Assembly: GCA_038200275.1 (NCBI GenBank)
Contig: JBBPYC010000048.1
Span: 65,257 to 129,256, forward strand
Direction: 5' to 3'
Origin: JBBPYC01 sp038200275
Lineage (GTDB): Bacteria > Pseudomonadota > Gammaproteobacteria > Burkholderiales > Burkholderiaceae_C
DNA length: 64,000 bases
The notes beneath the pieces are model-generated. The model searched no databases and was not told where the DNA came from. It saw nothing but the letters and a program-made list of their open reading frames with translations. The position numbers and the translations under genes are program-made. Shown here piece after piece: positions 63,533-64,000 of the stretch (position 1 is its first letter; each line of letters opens with the position of its first letter).

Positions 63533-64000
63533 ATGGAAATCTTCGACTACGACAACGTCTTGCTGTTGCCGCGCAAATGCCGCGTGAAGAGCCGTTCGCA
63601 ATGCGACGCGGGGGTCGTGCTGGGCGGTCGGCGTTTTCGGCTGCCAGTGGTGCCGGCCAACATGAAGACCGTGATCGATGAACCGATCTGTGCCTGGTTG
63701 GCCGAGCACGGATATTTCTACGTGATGCACCGGTTCGATCTGGACAACGTCGCGTTCGTGCGCCGCATGAAAGCACGCGATGCGTTTGCATCGATTTCGG
63801 TCGGTGTGAAGCAGGAAGATCGCGACACCATCGACCGATTAACCGCCGAAGGCCTGGCCCCGGAATACGTCACGATCGACATCGCGCACGGCCACGCCGA
63901 CAGCGTGCGCGACATGATCGGCTACCTGAAGGAGCGCCTGCCGCAGACGTTCGTGATTGCCGGCAACGTCGGCACACCGGAGGCCGTGATCGATCTGGAG
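63533..64000 (+). CDS. guaC: GMP reductase, partial (C-terminus beyond the window)
   Basis: ATG 63533 starts EIFDYDNVLLLPRKCRVKSR and stays open for 156 codons to the end of the window. The sequence LPVVPANMKTVIDEPICAWL, YVMHRFDLDN and VTIDIAHGHADSV is the GMP reductase pattern of the IMPDH/GMPR barrel family, without CBS domains. The enzyme turns GMP into IMP with NADPH. The catalytic Cys loop (about residue 175-185 in this type) lies outside the window. Confidence 0.9.
   Translation, partial: MEIFDYDNVLLLPRKCRVKSRSQCDAGVVLGGRRFRLPVVPANMKTVIDEPICAWLAEHGYFYVMHRFDLDNVAFVRRMKARDAFASISVGVKQEDRDTIDRLTAEGLAPEYVTIDIAHGHADSVRDMIGYLKERLPQTFVIAGNVGTPEAVIDLE

Overview
The window is chromosomal DNA of a high-GC betaproteobacterium. 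Burkholderiales-type signals include the BPSS1780-family membrane protein next to thrB, the polA/DUF2782/thrB block, the yebC-purD-hemF-nadD-rsfS-rlmH-maf-rng run and a tripartite tricarboxylate (Tct) transporter. Genes are tightly packed, with many ATGA/GTGA/TTGA overlaps. I saw no tRNA, rRNA, CRISPR array, insertion sequence or prophage.

Layout. (1) 1-12.5 kb is a C1-oxidation region. On the minus strand xoxF (a lanthanide-type PQQ methanol dehydrogenase, judged by its Asp-Tyr-Asp motif), xoxJ, a secreted trypsin-like protease and a secreted unknown form one transcription unit. Divergent from it runs mxaRSACKL, the classical methanol dehydrogenase maturation set, but no mxaF or mxaI is present. 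gfa and a glutathione-dependent formaldehyde dehydrogenase follow, and gshA lies 13 kb further on. Together they describe methanol to formaldehyde to formylglutathione. (2) 12.6-22.7 kb is housekeeping: polA, thrB, serC-serA, csbD, a CorC-like protein and apaH. (3) 22.7-23.7 kb carries two tandem genes for small secreted low-complexity proteins. (4) 23.7-42.5 kb is a glucan/trehalose island: a GH15 hydrolase, malQ, glgB, glgE, a treS-maltokinase fusion, a small channel-like protein, treZ and treY. It encodes both the GlgE route (trehalose to maltose to maltose-1-phosphate to glucan) and the TreYZ route (glucan to trehalose), so glucan and trehalose can interconvert.

(5) 42.5-47.3 kb is the thiamine locus and the most striking part. 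A recognisable TPP riboswitch is followed not by an intact thiC but by a frameshifted, internally deleted thiC remnant, then by intact thiO, thiS and thiG. The thiE gene carries an N-terminal ThiD-like domain that has lost recognisable catalytic motifs. The thiazole arm therefore looks intact while the pyrimidine arm looks eroded at this locus. (6) 47.3-54.7 kb holds a DUF427 gene and the minus-strand yebC-to-rng run, with two TTG starts coupled through TTGA overlaps and a RsfS protein with a long Lys/Ala tail. (7) 54.8-64 kb has a HerA-like ATPase, tctC-tctB-tctA with a terminator hairpin after tctC, uvrD, a secreted CxxC protein, an orphan acyl carrier protein and the start of a GMP reductase gene that runs off the window.

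All names come from reading motifs and gene order. No database search was possible.
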